This document shows positions 5,608-5,688 of a DNA stretch of 5,688 nucleotides, piece after piece. The stretch spans positions 1 to 5,688 of the forward strand of contig CAIJIA010000186.1 of assembly GCA_903820655.1 (NCBI GenBank), written 5' to 3'. A model generated the notes under the pieces. It saw nothing but the letters and a program-made list of their open reading frames with translations. It did not search any database and was not told where the DNA came from. This DNA is from an uncultured Chloroflexota bacterium. GTDB taxonomy: Bacteria; Chloroflexota; Limnocylindria; Limnocylindrales; Limnocylindraceae. The position numbers and the translations under genes are program-made. Every line of letters starts with the position of its first letter. Position 1 is the first letter of the stretch.

Positions 5608-5688
5608 TTGGCTCGCCATTCTGAATTCATCGCGTTCAATCGTCCCGCGCCGCTGAATGGGGATCGCCATAAGCGCGCCTCGCGGCGC
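5608..5688 (+). CDS. Probable start of an unidentified gene (TTG start), cut by the window edge
   Basis: From TTG 5608 the frame stays open for 27 codons to the right edge. The peptide begins LARHSEFIAFNRPAP and ends in a strongly basic stretch with HKRASRR. The main support is GAGGAG 4 nt upstream and the 163-nt non-coding gap before it. The frame is actually open from 5539, just after an in-frame TAG at 5536-5538, so another start (for example TTG at 5596) is possible. A basic N-terminus of this kind could precede a membrane or signal segment lying outside the window, but nothing here identifies a family. It is in the same direction as the MFS gene but probably a separate transcription unit. 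Confidence 0.45.
   Translation, partial: MARHSEFIAFNRPAPLNGDRHKRASRR

Noticed and set aside
5434..5670. Minus-strand open frame (78 codons) covering the right-hand intergenic region
   Set aside because: No Shine-Dalgarno or -10 is evident, the peptide is low in structure and rich in basic residues and Cys, and it opposes the better supported TTG frame. A real small gene cannot be fully excluded.
1..5688. CRISPR arrays, insertion sequences, tRNA or rRNA
   Set aside because: No spaced direct repeats, transposase motifs, terminal inverted repeats, cloverleaf-like sequences or rRNA-like segments were seen on either strand.

Overview
The window is high-GC, gene-dense bacterial DNA with five clear protein-coding genes and one probable gene fragment at the right edge. 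Three genes have a TANNNT -10-like hexamer ending only 6 or 7 nt before their ATG, which suggests leaderless transcription. Genes inside the transcription unit start with GTG or with an ATGA overlap. This combination fits Actinobacteriota or another lineage rich in leaderless mRNAs, such as Deinococcota or some Chloroflexota. No marker gene fixes the taxonomy, so this is inference.

Layout. Positions 1-756 (minus strand) hold most of a secreted NodB-type polysaccharide deacetylase whose C-terminus lies beyond the left edge. A 36-nt intergenic strip (757-792) carries outward-facing promoter elements. Four plus-strand genes follow at 793-5444. They are an ornithine cyclodeaminase/mu-crystallin family reductase (793-1752), a proline-racemase-fold enzyme with the Cys/Thr pair of trans-3-hydroxy-L-proline dehydratase (1749-2873), a diacylglycerol/lipid kinase family protein (2877-3815) and a 14-TM DHA2-type MFS exporter (3825-5444). 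Junctions are a 4-nt overlap, a 3-nt gap and a 9-nt gap. The exporter also seems to have its own -10 element, which overlaps the kinase stop codon.

From 5445 to 5607 there is a comparatively AT-richer leader with a GC hairpin, an inverted repeat and a good Shine-Dalgarno. A probable TTG-initiated gene starts at 5608 and runs off the right edge.

Function. The first two plus-strand genes make a coherent two-step pathway. The dehydratase turns trans-3-hydroxy-L-proline into delta-1-pyrroline-2-carboxylate, and the reductase turns that into L-proline. The lipid kinase and exporter have no obvious biochemical tie to this pathway and may only be co-transcribed. I see no mobile element, CRISPR array, tRNA or rRNA. 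The most notable points are the hydroxyproline pair with a divergent reductase, the repeated leaderless-promoter architecture, and the structured leader before the last gene.
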